64,000 nucleotides of DNA from Vogesella alkaliphila (GTDB taxonomy: Bacteria; Pseudomonadota; Gammaproteobacteria; Burkholderiales; Chromobacteriaceae). The translations under genes were made by a program, and so were the position numbers. Numbering within the stretch: the first letter of the stretch is position 1; each line of letters opens with the position of its first letter. A model generated the notes under the pieces. It saw only the letters and a list, made by a program, of their open reading frames with translations, was not told the DNA's origin and made no database searches. Where the stretch lies: NCBI RefSeq assembly GCF_014652475.1, contig NZ_BMYW01000003.1, forward strand, positions 147,648 to 211,647. Direction: 5' to 3'. Positions 1 to 9,730 of the stretch are shown here, piece by piece.

Positions 1-14
1 AAGGTTGGCCGCAA
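1..14 (+). repeat. Dispersed 14-bp repeat, exact copy
   Basis: Exact AAGGTTGGCCGCAA, the consensus of the dispersed motif found throughout this window. It lies about 40 bp beyond the terminator of the minus-strand gts operon, in non-coding DNA. Confidence 0.9.
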
Positions 15-52
15 CGCGCCGGGCGCTACCTTATGGCGGCGGTTGACGCATG

Positions 53-74
53 AAAAAACGGCCGTGACGGCCGT
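53..74 (-). terminator. Intrinsic terminator of the gtsABCD/aldo-keto reductase operon
   Basis: On the minus strand, inverted arms ACGGCCG and CGGCCGT with a 3-nt loop are followed by a T-run (A-run at 53-58 on plus). It lies about 30 bp past the stop of the last minus-strand gene. Confidence 0.75.
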
Positions 75-101
75 TGTCTGCGGGGGCTGGGCTGTGCCGC
101 C

Positions 102-997
102 TCAGGCGACTTCGTGGCCCTGCGCCGCCTGCAGCAGCGCGAACCAGTCCTCGCGTGCCAGCGTCAGCCGGCAGGCGGTGGCCGCGTCGTCCAGCGCGGT
201 CAGCTTGCGCGAGCCGACGATGGGCAGCGGCCGGCACGGGTGGCGCAGCAGCCAGGCCAGCGCGACGGTGGCGGCGCTGACCGCGTACACCCCGGCCAGC
301 CGTGCCAGTTCCGCCGCCAGCGCCGGCTTGGCCGCCGCATCGAACAGGCGGCCGCCGGCCAGCGGCGACCACAGCATCGGGCGCACGCCGGCTTGCTGGC
401 ACTGGTCGAACGTGCCGTCGATGAGCGGATCGAGATGCAGCAGTGAGGCTTCGATCTGGTTGGTCACCAGCGTGGTGCGCGACGCCAGCAGCGCGTACTG
501 CGCCGGGCTGAAGTTGGACACGCCGAAGTGCAGTACCTTGCCGGCCGCCCGCAGGCGGGCGAAGGTTTCCGCCACCTCGTCGGCGTCCAGCAGCGGGTCC
601 GGGCGGTGGATCAGCAACAGGTCCAGGTGGTCGGTGCCCAGGTTCTGCAGCGAGGCGTGCACGCTGGCGGTGATGTGCTCGGCGCTGGTGTCGTAATGCT
701 TCACCCGCCAGCCGCGCGCCGCATCCGGCGGCTTGATGCCGCACTTGCTGACCAGCTGGATGGCGTCGCGCCGCGACGGGTTGGCCTTCAGCCAGCGGCC
801 GAACAGCGCCTCGCAGCGAAAGCCGCCGTACAGGTCGGCGTGGTCGAAGCTGGTGACGCCGAGACTGATGGCATGCTCCACCCACGCCGCCAGCGCCGCA
901 TCGTCAAAACCCCACTCGTCCAGGCGCCAGACGCCGGCCGCCACCGGCGACAGCAGCGGCCCGTCCGCGGCCAACCCTTGCAAGGTCAGCCGGCTCA

Positions 998-998
<1 letters not shown>
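102..998 (-). CDS. Aldo/keto reductase (YdhF-like)
   Basis: Cytosolic NAD(P)H-dependent carbonyl reductase of the aldo/keto reductase superfamily, 298 aa, a normal length. The expected catalytic tetrad is visible: Asp52 and Tyr57 in FDHADLYGG, Lys85 in VSKCG and a His near 131 in LLIHRPDP. The C-terminal half has the family's nucleotide-binding segment around PIVGSRK. Its ATG overlaps the gtsD stop codon by one base (TAATG), so it is translationally coupled as the last gene of the glucose importer operon. That context suggests a sugar or aldehyde substrate, but nothing in the sequence fixes it. Codons 7-11 contain a diverged copy of the dispersed repeat on the coding strand (967-980). YdhF is the closest family member by motif; the substrate is unknown. 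Confidence 0.88.
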
Positions 999-2107
<1,109 letters not shown>

Positions 2108-2110
2108 TTC

Positions 2111-2977
2111 TTAACCTTTCACGGCACCGGCTGTCAGGCCACGCACGAAGTAGCGGCCGGCAACCATGTAAACGAACAGGGTAGGCAGCGCGGCGATGAT
2201 CGCCGCGGCCATGTCCACGTTGTATTCCTTCACCCCGGTGGAGGTGTTGACCAGATTGTTCAGCGCCACCGTGATCGGCTGCGATTCGCCGGCGGCGAAC
2301 ACCACGCCGAACAGGAAGTCGTTCCAGATCTGGGTGAACTGCCAGATGATGCAGACCACGAAGATCGGGCCGGAGATCGGCAGCAGGATGCGGAAGAAGA
2401 TGGTCCAGAAGCCGGCGCCGTCGATGCGCGCCGCCTTCACCAGCTCGTCCGGCACCGTGATGTAGAAGTTGCGGAAGAACAGGGTGGTGAACGCGGTGCC
2501 GTACACCACGTGCACCAGCACCAGGCCGGCGGTGGTGTTGGCGAGGCCGAGGTAGCCCAGCAGTTGCGCCATCGGCAGCAGCACCACCTGGAACGGGATG
2601 AAACAACCCACCAGCAGCATGGTGAACAGCGCGTCCGAGCCCTTGAAGCGCCACATCGACACCACGTAGCCGTTCACCGCCCCCAGCAGGGTGGAGATCG
2701 CCACCGCCGGCAGCGTCATCTTGATCGAGTTCCAGAAGAAGCCCTGCATGCCGTTGCACTCGACGCCGGTGCAGGCTTCCGCCCACGCCTTGCTCCAGGC
2801 GCCGCCCTGCCACAGCTGCGGCAGCGCCAGCATATTGCCCTCGCGGATGTCGTCCAGCGACTTGAACGAGGTGGTCAGCATCACGTACAGCGGCAGCAGG
2901 TAGTAGATGGCCATCAGGAGCAGCGCGGCGTACACCAGCGCGCGGCCAACGGTGAGGTTCTTAAACACGTTTGGCAC
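2111..2977 (-). CDS. gtsC: Sugar ABC transporter permease GtsC (MalG type)
   Basis: Inner-membrane permease of the glucose-type importer, 288 aa, with about six membrane segments; the first lies near residues 12-32. The cytoplasmic EAA loop that docks on the ATPase is seen as AARIDGAGFWTIFFR near residue 190. The gene overlaps the 3' end of gtsB by 17 nt and is followed after 3 nt by gtsD, as expected for equimolar permease subunits. It carries a partial repeat match near its start (2942-2951). MalG-type permeases for other sugars look alike; the assignment rests on the operon. Confidence 0.88.
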   Translation of the reverse strand: MPNVFKNLTVGRALVYAALLLMAIYYLLPLYVMLTTSFKSLDDIREGNMLALPQLWQGGAWSKAWAEACTGVECNGMQGFFWNSIKMTLPAVAISTLLGAVNGYVVSMWRFKGSDALFTMLLVGCFIPFQVVLLPMAQLLGYLGLANTTAGLVLVHVVYGTAFTTLFFRNFYITVPDELVKAARIDGAGFWTIFFRILLPISGPIFVVCIIWQFTQIWNDFLFGVVFAAGESQPITVALNNLVNTSTGVKEYNVDMAAAIIAALPTLFVYMVAGRYFVRGLTAGAVKG

Positions 2978-3863
2978 TCCTTGTTTCCATATACATCAGC
3001 GGTACCAGCACGGCGACGATGGTGAACAGCATCATCATGGCGGAGGCGGCACCGACCCCCAGCTGGCCACGGGTAAAGGCGAACTGGTACATGAAGATCG
3101 CCGGCACGTCGGACGAGTTGCCGGGGCCGCCGCCGGTCAGCGCCATCACCAGGTCGAAGCTCTTGATGGCGATGTGCGACAGGATCAAGAGCACACTGAA
3201 GAACACCGGGCGCAGGCTGGGGATCAGGATGCGGCGGTAAATGGTGGGCAGGCTGGCGCCGTCGACCTGCGCCGCCTTGATGATGGAGTCGTCGATGCCG
3301 CGCAGGCCGGCCAGGAACAGCGCCATCACGAAGCCGGAGCTCTGCCACACGCCGGCAATCACCACGGTGTAGATGGACATGTCCGGATTGACCAGCCAGT
3401 CGAAGGTGAAGTCGGTGAAGCCGAGGTCGACCACCACCTTCTGCAGCCCCATATCGGGGTTGAGCATCCACTTCCACGCGGTGCCGGTGACCACGAAGGA
3501 CAGCGCCATCGGGTACAGGTACACGGTGCGCAGTGCGCCTTCGGCGCGGATTTTCTGGTCCAGCAGCACCGCCATCAAGAGGCCGACCAGCAGGCAGAAC
3601 AGGATGAACAGGCCGCCGAAGAGGCCAAGGTTGGCCGCAGCGGTCCACCAGCGCTCGTTTTCGAACAGCGCCTGGTATTGCACGACGCCGGCCCACTCGT
3701 AGCGCGGCATCAGGCGGGACTCGGTAAACGAGAGCCAGCCGGTCCAGGCGATGAAGCCGTAGACGAAGATCAGGCTGGCCGCCAGCGTCGGCGACAGCAC
3801 CAGCTTGGGCAGCCAGCGGTCGGCCAGCGCACTGAGGCGGCCTCGGGATGAAGATCCGGACAT
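2961..3863 (-). CDS. gtsB: Sugar ABC transporter permease GtsB (MalF type)
   Basis: First permease subunit of the importer, 300 aa, about six membrane helices, with the EAA motif AAQVDGASLPTIYRR near residue 205. Its start lies 108 nt beyond the gtsA stop, and that gap holds two strong stem-loops. The gene contains a near-exact copy (13/14) of the dispersed repeat at 3627-3640, so the motif is tolerated inside a membrane-protein gene. The last 17 nt overlap gtsC. Together with GtsC it forms the transmembrane channel. Confidence 0.88.
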   Translation of the reverse strand: MSGSSSRGRLSALADRWLPKLVLSPTLAASLIFVYGFIAWTGWLSFTESRLMPRYEWAGVVQYQALFENERWWTAAANLGLFGGLFILFCLLVGLLMAVLLDQKIRAEGALRTVYLYPMALSFVVTGTAWKWMLNPDMGLQKVVVDLGFTDFTFDWLVNPDMSIYTVVIAGVWQSSGFVMALFLAGLRGIDDSIIKAAQVDGASLPTIYRRILIPSLRPVFFSVLLILSHIAIKSFDLVMALTGGGPGNSSDVPAIFMYQFAFTRGQLGVGAASAMMMLFTIVAVLVPLMYMETRSAKRV

Positions 3864-3899
3864 GATGATTCCTTGCTGTCTCGGTACAAAAACACGGGG

Positions 3900-3952
3900 C
3901 CGGTCCGCCCGCCAGGGGCGGACCGGTCAGACCGGCGGCAGGGGCCGCCGGT
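3900..3952 (-). promoter_or_regulatory. Two tandem stem-loops between gtsA and gtsB
   Basis: Perfect hairpins: an 11-bp stem at 3900-3926 (CCGGTCCGCCC, 5-nt loop) and a 9-bp stem at 3931-3952 (ACCGGCGGC, 4-nt loop). A short T-run follows the first one on the minus strand at a distance of about 6 nt. Such hairpins after a binding-protein gene usually stabilise its message and cut read-through into the permease genes. Confidence 0.65.
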
Positions 3953-3971
3953 GCCGCGGATCACACGCTGC

Positions 3972-5216
3972 TTAGCGCACGGCGCCGGCACGGGCCAGAC
4001 GCTCGGTGGCCTGTTGCGCGGTCATGCTCGAGTTCATGAACTGCGAGATCACGTCCACCATCGCGCCTTCGGTGGCGGACGGCATCGCCATCTTGTGGGC
4101 GAAGCTCGGTACCAGCTTGTTGCCCTTGGAGGCGGCGCTCATGTCGAAGCTGGACTTCTTCGCGCAGTCGTCGAACTTGGCCATCGGCGTGTCGAGACGG
4201 GCAGGGATCGAGCCCTTGTTGAGGTTGAACACTTCCTGGAACGCCGGGCTCATCACGGTGGCGGCCAGCTTGGCCTGGGCCTGTACCGCGGCCGGGTTTT
4301 TCTGCTGGAACATGGCCAGGCTGTCGATGTTGAAGGTGAACGCGTTCTGGGTGCCCGGTGCGTCGGTGCAGATGAAGTCCTTGCCCGGCACCTTGCCGGC
4401 GGCGGTGAATTCACCCTTCGCCCAGTCGCCCATGAACTGCATGCCGGCCTTGCCGTTGATCACCATGGCGGTGGCCAGGTTCCAGTCGCGGCCGGCGGCG
4501 CCCTTGTCGATGTAGGTCTTCACCTTGCCCAGGGTCTCGAACACCTTGACGGTGGTCGGGCCGGCGAGGGTGGCCTTGTCCAGCTTCACGAACGCCTTGT
4601 TGTAGTAGTCGGCACCGCCAACGCCCAGCGCCACCGATTCGAACAGGGTGGCGTCCTGCCACGGCTGGCCGCCGTGGGCGATAGGCTGGATGCCGGCCTT
4701 CTTCAGCTTGTCGGCGGCGGCAAAGAACTCCGGCCAGGTCTTCGGCACCGTGGCGCCGGCCTTCTTGAACGCTTCCGGGTTGGCCCACAGCCAGTTCACG
4801 CGGTGCACGTTGACCGGCGCGGCCACGTACTTGCCCTTGTACTTCATCACGCGGCTGACCACCGGCGGCAACTGCTTGTCCCAGTTGCCAGCCTTGGCCA
4901 CGGCGTCGATATCGGCCAGCACGCCTTCGGCACCCCACTCCTGGATTGCCGGGCCCTTGATCTGGGCGGCGGTCGGCGGGTTGCCGGACACCACGCGCGT
5001 CTTCAGCGCGGTCATCGCGTTGTCGCCGCCGCCACCGGCGACGGCAAAGTCCTTCCAGGTCACGCCCTGGGCGCTCATCATCTTCTTCAGTTCGGCGACG
5101 GATTTGGCTTCGCCACCGGAGGTCCACCAGTGCAGGACTTCCACGTCGGCGGCCTGGGCGGCAACAGGGAACAGGCTGGCTGCCAGCACGGCCGCGCTCA
5201 GACGTTTCAGTTTCAT
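3972..5216 (-). CDS. gtsA: Periplasmic glucose-type sugar-binding protein GtsA
   Basis: Solute-binding component of the glucose importer, 414 aa. I start it at MKLKRL, not at upstream in-frame codons, because AGAAGGAGAG lies just before this ATG and the protein then begins with a clean signal peptide (about residues 1-22, ending AAQA). The mature N-terminus has EVLHWWTSGGEAK, then an AGGGGDNAM segment and QIKGPAIQEWG, the pattern I know from Pseudomonas GtsA and related glucose/mannose-binding proteins. It leads the minus-strand operon and is separated from gtsB by two hairpins, which would allow the binding protein to be made in excess. Ligand specificity is inferred from similarity and from the nearby glk/zwf/edd genes. 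Confidence 0.9.
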   Translation of the reverse strand: MKLKRLSAAVLAASLFPVAAQAADVEVLHWWTSGGEAKSVAELKKMMSAQGVTWKDFAVAGGGGDNAMTALKTRVVSGNPPTAAQIKGPAIQEWGAEGVLADIDAVAKAGNWDKQLPPVVSRVMKYKGKYVAAPVNVHRVNWLWANPEAFKKAGATVPKTWPEFFAAADKLKKAGIQPIAHGGQPWQDATLFESVALGVGGADYYNKAFVKLDKATLAGPTTVKVFETLGKVKTYIDKGAAGRDWNLATAMVINGKAGMQFMGDWAKGEFTAAGKVPGKDFICTDAPGTQNAFTFNIDSLAMFQQKNPAAVQAQAKLAATVMSPAFQEVFNLNKGSIPARLDTPMAKFDDCAKKSSFDMSAASKGNKLVPSFAHKMAMPSATEGAMVDVISQFMNSSMTAQQATERLARAGAVR

Positions 5217-5463
5217 AACTCTCTCCTTCTGTAGTTGTGATGTCCGCAGGGATTTTTTTGTGATGCGGATGATCGTGTCCCGGCTGCCGCGCACCCAAAG
5301 CGGGGCGGCGCGCAGGATTGCTTGCACTATAGCGGGGAGTTAGTAAGTTTTGTGTAAGGATTGCGGGGGAATGGCGTAAGGAAACGGGGCGCGGATCGTG
5401 CACCGCGTCATGACATCGGCGAAAGGCTTGCCTTTGCTGGCAGGAGGGTTTGCTGCGATGCAC
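5217..5463 (-). promoter_or_regulatory. Leader and promoter region of gtsA
   Basis: Non-coding and more AT-rich than its surroundings. On the minus strand a TATAGT -10-like hexamer lies at 5326-5331; the -35 is weak (TTACAC about 20 bp further up). The HexR-like palindrome found over the edd and zwf promoters is not convincingly present here (best fit about 9/15), so control by the adjacent two-component system is an alternative. Confidence 0.4.
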
Positions 5464-5521
5464 CAAAAAACGGCGTTGTAGTGTGTCAACTACACACGCG
5501 GCCAATTGGCGGCGCCGTTTT
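5464..5521 (-). terminator. Terminator of the two-component operon with a nested palindrome
   Basis: Read on minus, the sequence just past the kinase stop pairs AAAACGGCG with CGCCGTTTT followed by more T. Nested in the loop is a perfect inverted repeat, TGTAGT N6 ACTACA (5477-5494). The outer stem plus T-run look like an intrinsic terminator; the inner repeat could be part of the fold or a protein site. Confidence 0.6.
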
Positions 5522-6944
5522 AGTGCGGCAACAACGTGAAATCGACGCTGGCGACCAGGCCGTGCGGCGGGTTGTCGGACAGCACGATGCGGGTGTGATG
5601 GCGGCGCGCGATCTCCTGCACGATGGCGAGACCGAGGCCGCAGCCCTTGCCCTGGCCTTCGGCGCGGCCGCGGTAGAAGCGGGCGAACACCTGCTCGCGC
5701 TCGCTCTCGGGAATGCCGGGGCCGTTGTCGCACACCTGCAGCGTCACCGTGCCGGCACCGCGCCGCAGCCTGACGGTGACCTCGCCGCCGGGCGGCGTGT
5801 ACTGGATGGCGTTGTCGATCAGGTTGGCCAGCAGCTCGCGCAGCAGGCCGCCGTGGCCGGCGACCGGCAGCGGGGCGTCTTCCGCCTCCAGCCCGAGGTC
5901 GATGTCGCGCGCCAGCGCCTGCGGCACCGCCTCGCTGGTGACCTCGCGCGCCAGCTGGCGCAGGTCCAGCGCCGCCAGCTGCAGCCCGGCCTCCGGCTCG
6001 GCGCGCGCCAGCGCCAAGAGCTGGTTGATCAGGCGGATGGAGCGCGCGACGCTGGTCTCCACCTGCTGCAGCTGGCGGCTGGCGCTGCTGACATCCGGCG
6101 GCGTGGCGGCCAGCTCGGCGCGCACCAGCTCGCTCTGCGACTTCAGCCCCGCCAGCGGCGTGCGCAGCTGGTGGGCGGCGTCGGCGATGAAGCGGCGCTG
6201 CTGCGCCACCTGGCCGTCGACCTCGTGCAGCAGCTCGTTGATGGCGCGCGCCAGCGCGCGCACCTCGGACGGCGCGTTGTCGATCTCGATCGGCGCCAGG
6301 TCGCGCGGCGAGCGGTTTTCCACGCTGCGGCGCAGGTGGCGCAGCGGCGACAGGCCGCGGCTGATGCCGGCCCACACCAGCACGCTGGTCAAGAGCATCA
6401 CCGCCAGCAGCGGCAGGCCCATGTCGCGCAGGATCTTGCGCGCCAGCTCGGCGTTCAGCGCCCGGCTCTTCGCCACCTGCACCAGCATCAGCTCCGGCCG
6501 GTCCGGGGTGCCGGCCGGCAGGTACAGCGCGGCGACGCGCACCTCCAGCCGCTTGATGCGGCCATCGTAGAAGAAGGTTTCTCCCGCCTTGCGCGGCAAG
6601 CCGGCCGGCGGCTGCGGCATCGCCGGCTCACCGAGCAGGAAGGCCTCCGGCGGCGAGCTGACCATGTAGTAGATGCGGTCGTCCGGGTCCTGCTCCAGGA
6701 TCTCGCGCGCCGCCTGCGGGAAGTCGATGTAGAAACCGTTGCCGAACGGTTTCACCTGCCGCGCCAGCGCACGCGAGGACTTGGCCAGCGAGCGGTCGAT
6801 CACCTCGCCGGCGTAGCTCATCGCCATGCTGTGCGCGAGGAAGGCGGCGCCCAGCCACAGCACCAGCTGCGGCAGCAGCAGCCACAGCAGCAGCTGGCGG
6901 CGCAGCGACAGCTGGCGGGGGCGGGCGGCGGGCGGCGTCAGCAT
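5520..6944 (-). CDS. Sensor histidine kinase (TctE/QseC-like)
   Basis: Inner-membrane sensor kinase, 474 aa. Order of parts: membrane helix near 15-40, periplasmic 2CSK_N-type sensor region to about 165, second helix (LLAVMLLTSVLVWAG), HAMP linker, dimerisation domain with phospho-acceptor His in FIADAAHQLRTPL, and ATPase with N-box NLIDNAIQYTPPGG, DNGPGIP and GLGLAIV. The ATG at 6944 starts 11 nt after the regulator stop, and that gap is filled by a copy of the dispersed repeat whose AAGG can act as Shine-Dalgarno. TctE-type sensors respond to carboxylates; here it lies between a TRAP transporter and a sugar importer and could control either. Confidence 0.88.
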   Translation of the reverse strand: MLTPPAARPRQLSLRRQLLLWLLLPQLVLWLGAAFLAHSMAMSYAGEVIDRSLAKSSRALARQVKPFGNGFYIDFPQAAREILEQDPDDRIYYMVSSPPEAFLLGEPAMPQPPAGLPRKAGETFFYDGRIKRLEVRVAALYLPAGTPDRPELMLVQVAKSRALNAELARKILRDMGLPLLAVMLLTSVLVWAGISRGLSPLRHLRRSVENRSPRDLAPIEIDNAPSEVRALARAINELLHEVDGQVAQQRRFIADAAHQLRTPLAGLKSQSELVRAELAATPPDVSSASRQLQQVETSVARSIRLINQLLALARAEPEAGLQLAALDLRQLAREVTSEAVPQALARDIDLGLEAEDAPLPVAGHGGLLRELLANLIDNAIQYTPPGGEVTVRLRRGAGTVTLQVCDNGPGIPESEREQVFARFYRGRAEGQGKGCGLGLAIVQEIARRHHTRIVLSDNPPHGLVASVDFTLLPH

Positions 6945-6956
6945 GCGGCCAACCTT
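6943..6956 (-). repeat. Dispersed repeat in the regulator/kinase junction (13/14)
   Basis: On minus, AAGGTTGGCCGCAT spans from the end of the regulator stop codon into the kinase ATG. The first bases (AAGG) sit at Shine-Dalgarno distance, so the repeat itself supplies the ribosome-binding site. Confidence 0.85.
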
Positions 6957-7639
6957 CAGGCGCCGGCGTCGCTGACGGCCAGCAGGTAGCCCAGCCCGCG
7001 CACCGCGCGGATGCCGACGCCGCTGCCGTCCAGCTTCTTGCGCAGGCGGTGCACGTACACCTCCACCGCGTTGGCGCCGACCTCCTCGCCGTCGCCGGAC
7101 AGCTCGGCGGCGATCTGCTCCTTGGTCACCACGCGGTCGGCGTGGGCCATCAGGATGTCGAGCAGCTGCAATTCGCGCGCCGACAACTCCAGCGCCTGCT
7201 GTCCGGACCACGCGCGCTGCCCGCCGCGGTCCAGCCGCAGGCGGCCGAAGTGCAGCTCGTCGCGCACGTTGTCGGCGACACGGTGGCGGCGCAGCAGCGC
7301 GCGGATGCGCGCCTCCAGCTCCGGGAATTCGAAGGGCTTGACCAGGTAGTCGTCGGCACCGGCGTCCAGCCCGGCGACGCGGTCTTCCATGCTGTCCAGC
7401 GCGGTCAGCAGCAGGATGGGCAGCGCCGGCTTGTGCACGCGCACGTTGCGCAGCACCTGCAGGCCGCTCTGGCCGGGCAGGCCGATATCGAGGATCACCG
7501 CGTCGAACGGCTCGGCTAGCAATTGCCGCTGCGCGGCGAGGCCGTCGGCGGCGTGGCTGACGCTGAAGCCGAGCTGGCCCAGGCGGGTGAGCAGGGCATC
7601 GGCGAGGACGGCGTCGTCTTCGGCTAGGAACAGTTTCAT
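6956..7639 (-). CDS. Response regulator, OmpR/TctD family
   Basis: DNA-binding response regulator of 227 aa, partner of the downstream kinase. The receiver domain (about 1-115) has the acidic pair AEDD near residue 6, the phospho-acceptor Asp in VILDIGLPG and a Lys in LVKPFEFPELEAR. The C-terminal winged helix (about 125-220) ends in VYVHRLRKKLDGSGVGIRAV, as in OmpR-type proteins. I start at the ATG at 7639 (MKLFLAEDD), which aligns with the family; an upstream in-frame TTG would add nine unconserved residues. It probably autoregulates and controls a neighbouring transporter operon. Confidence 0.9.
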   Translation of the reverse strand: MKLFLAEDDAVLADALLTRLGQLGFSVSHAADGLAAQRQLLAEPFDAVILDIGLPGQSGLQVLRNVRVHKPALPILLLTALDSMEDRVAGLDAGADDYLVKPFEFPELEARIRALLRRHRVADNVRDELHFGRLRLDRGGQRAWSGQQALELSARELQLLDILMAHADRVVTKEQIAAELSGDGEEVGANAVEVYVHRLRKKLDGSGVGIRAVRGLGYLLAVSDAGA

Positions 7640-7706
7640 GGGGTATCCGGCTACGGACTGGGACAAGCCGTGATGTTAGAAGCTCGCGCCGGCTTTGGCG
7701 AGGGGA

Positions 7707-7720
7707 AAGGTTGGCCGCAA
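7707..7720 (+). repeat. Dispersed 14-bp repeat, exact copy
   Basis: Exact AAGGTTGGCCGCAA between dctM and the response regulator gene, in non-coding DNA. Confidence 0.9.
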
Positions 7721-7761
7721 GGGTGGGAGGGGCAGGGCGGGAGGATGGCGGCGGGGTGGCT

Positions 7762-7790
7762 TGCCGGTGCCGCGGGGCGCGGCACCGGCA
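7762..7790 (-). terminator. Strong 13-bp stem-loop after dctM
   Basis: Perfect inverted arms TGCCGGTGCCGCG and CGCGGCACCGGCA with a 3-nt GGG/CCC loop, about 20 bp past the dctM stop. There is no T-run, so it may stabilise the 3' end or act with Rho rather than as a classic intrinsic terminator. Confidence 0.6.
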
Positions 7791-7812
7791 AACCGGGTGG
7801 GACTTCAGGGCC

Positions 7813-9096
7813 TTACATCATGCCCAGGGTCCTGGGCAGCCACAGCGAGATCAGCGGCACGTAGGTGACCAGCACCAGGAAGGCCAGCATGGTCAGCAGC
7901 CACGGCCACACCGCCACCGTCAGCTCGGTGATGCCCATCTTGGTGATGCCGGAGGCGACGTACAGGTTGAGGCCCACCGGCGGATGGCACATGCCGACTT
8001 CCATGTTCACCACGATCAGGATGCCGAAGTGCACCGGATCGATGCCCAGCGCTACCGCCACCGGGAACAGGATGGGCGCGAAGATCAGCACGATGGACGC
8101 CGGTTCCATCACGTTGCCCGCCAGCAGCAGGATGATGTTGACCACCAGCAGGAAGGCGATCGGGCCGAGGCCGGCGTCGATCAGCCAGCCGGCCATCGCC
8201 TGCGGGATGCCTTCGCTGGTCATCAGGAAGGAGAACAGCACCGCGTTGGTGATGATGTACAGCAGCATCGCCGACATGCTGGCCGAATCGAGCAGCACCT
8301 TGGGCACCTGCTTCAGCGTCAGGTCCTTGTACACGAACACGGCGACGATGAAGGCGTACACGGCCGACATCGCGGCGGCTTCGGTCGGGGTGAAGATGCC
8401 GGAGTAGATGCCGCCGATCACCACCACGATCAGGAACAGGCCCCACATCGATTCGCGGAACGCGCGCAGGCGCTGGCGGAGCGAAGCCTTGGGCAGGCGC
8501 GGATAGCCGAACTTGCGCGCGCGGTACCAGGTGGTGAGACCGAGGAAGGTGGCCAGCATCAGGCCGGGCACCACGCCGGCCATGAACAGCTGGCCGACCG
8601 AGGTGTTGGTGGCGACCGAGTACATCACCATCGCAATCGACGGCGGGATCAGGATGCCCAGCGCGCCGGAGGTGGTGATCACGCCGGCGCCGAAGTCACG
8701 CGGGAAGCCCTGCTTGACCATCGCCGGCAGCAGGATGGAACCGATGGCCACCACGCAGGCCGGGCTGGAGCCGGATACCGCGGCGAACAGCGCGCAGGCG
8801 ATCACGCCGGCGAGGCCCAGGCCGCCGTGCCAGTGGCCGACCATGGACGAGGCGAAGTTGATCATGCGCCGCGCCACCCCGCCGTGGGTGAGGAAGTTGC
8901 CGGCGAGGATGAAGAACGGGATCGCCATGATCTCGAACTTCTCGATGCCGGTGAACAGCTTCAGCGCCACCGCCTCGATCGGCACCTCGGTCATGGTGAA
9001 CAAAAAGGTCAGCACGGTGAGGCCGAGCGAGATGGAGATCGGCATGCCGGTCAGCATCAGCACCAGCAGCAGGGTGAAAATGATGAGGGCGCTCAT
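7813..9096 (-). CDS. dctM: TRAP transporter large permease DctM
   Basis: Main ion-coupled translocation subunit of a tripartite ATP-independent periplasmic transporter, 427 aa with about 12 membrane segments. Features typical of DctM are seen: PFFILAGNFLTHGGVARR near residue 60, SGSSPACVVAIGSILLP near 110, and GIYSGIFTPTEAAAMSAVYA near 255. It overlaps the small subunit gene dctQ by 4 nt and ends the dctPQM operon. With DctP and DctQ it takes up an organic acid driven by the sodium gradient. Confidence 0.92.
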   Translation of the reverse strand: MSALIIFTLLLVLMLTGMPISISLGLTVLTFLFTMTEVPIEAVALKLFTGIEKFEIMAIPFFILAGNFLTHGGVARRMINFASSMVGHWHGGLGLAGVIACALFAAVSGSSPACVVAIGSILLPAMVKQGFPRDFGAGVITTSGALGILIPPSIAMVMYSVATNTSVGQLFMAGVVPGLMLATFLGLTTWYRARKFGYPRLPKASLRQRLRAFRESMWGLFLIVVVIGGIYSGIFTPTEAAAMSAVYAFIVAVFVYKDLTLKQVPKVLLDSASMSAMLLYIITNAVLFSFLMTSEGIPQAMAGWLIDAGLGPIAFLLVVNIILLLAGNVMEPASIVLIFAPILFPVAVALGIDPVHFGILIVVNMEVGMCHPPVGLNLYVASGITKMGITELTVAVWPWLLTMLAFLVLVTYVPLISLWLPRTLGMM

Positions 9097-9704
9097 TGCT
9101 TGCCTCCTTTGTGGCTGATGTCGTGCGGATGCAGGTTGTCGTCCAGGGCGTACCAGTTGCTGTCTTCGGCCACGTCGTCCATGCCTTCGACGTGGGTGTG
9201 GTCATGCTTGGGCAGCGTGCCGGTCTTGAGGAAGCCCACCATCACCTGCAGGAAGCGGAAGCACATCAGGTAGGAGCCGCAGGGCACCGCGAGGTAGACC
9301 AGCCACATCGGGATTTCCAGGTCCACCGAGGTCTGCTCGGTGTGGGCGATTTCCCAGACAAAGGTGGCGCCCAGGGTGCCGACGATGCCGGTGAACAGCG
9401 CGCCGGCCAAGAGGCCGATGACGATGAACTTGGCGCGGTTCTTGTCGGACAGCTTGTTGATCAGCACGTCGACGCCGACGTGGATGCCGGTGCGCACGCC
9501 GTAGGCGGCGCCGAACTTGGCCATCCACACGAACAGGTAGATGGTCAGCTCCTGTGCCCAGCTGGTATGGATGCTGCTGAGCAAGGGGTGAAGCAGCTCG
9601 ATGCCGCTGCCGTAGCGGTGCACGACGGCGAAAAAGGTGATCAGCGTCGCCGCGGCCATCAGGGTGGCGATCAGCCACTCTTCAAGATGATCCAGAAATT
9701 TCAC
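9093..9704 (-). CDS. dctQ: TRAP transporter small permease DctQ
   Basis: Small membrane subunit that partners DctM, 203 aa with four predicted membrane helices (about 15-35, 55-75, 95-120 and 135-155). The N-terminus and the cytoplasmic tail after about 165 (rich in His, Asp and Lys) are hydrophilic. The stop overlaps the dctM start by 4 nt. It starts about 70 nt past dctP, and that gap has a stem-loop. Confidence 0.88.
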   Translation of the reverse strand: MKFLDHLEEWLIATLMAAATLITFFAVVHRYGSGIELLHPLLSSIHTSWAQELTIYLFVWMAKFGAAYGVRTGIHVGVDVLINKLSDKNRAKFIVIGLLAGALFTGIVGTLGATFVWEIAHTEQTSVDLEIPMWLVYLAVPCGSYLMCFRFLQVMVGFLKTGTLPKHDHTHVEGMDDVAEDSNWYALDDNLHPHDISHKGGKQ

Positions 9705-9730
9705 TTGAGTCTCCGCAAGGGTCGGGAATG

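Noticed and set aside
5335-5360. HexR box upstream of gtsA (TTAGTAAGTTTTGTGTAA region)
   Set aside because: Only about 9 of 15 positions match, against 14 of 15 at edd and zwf.
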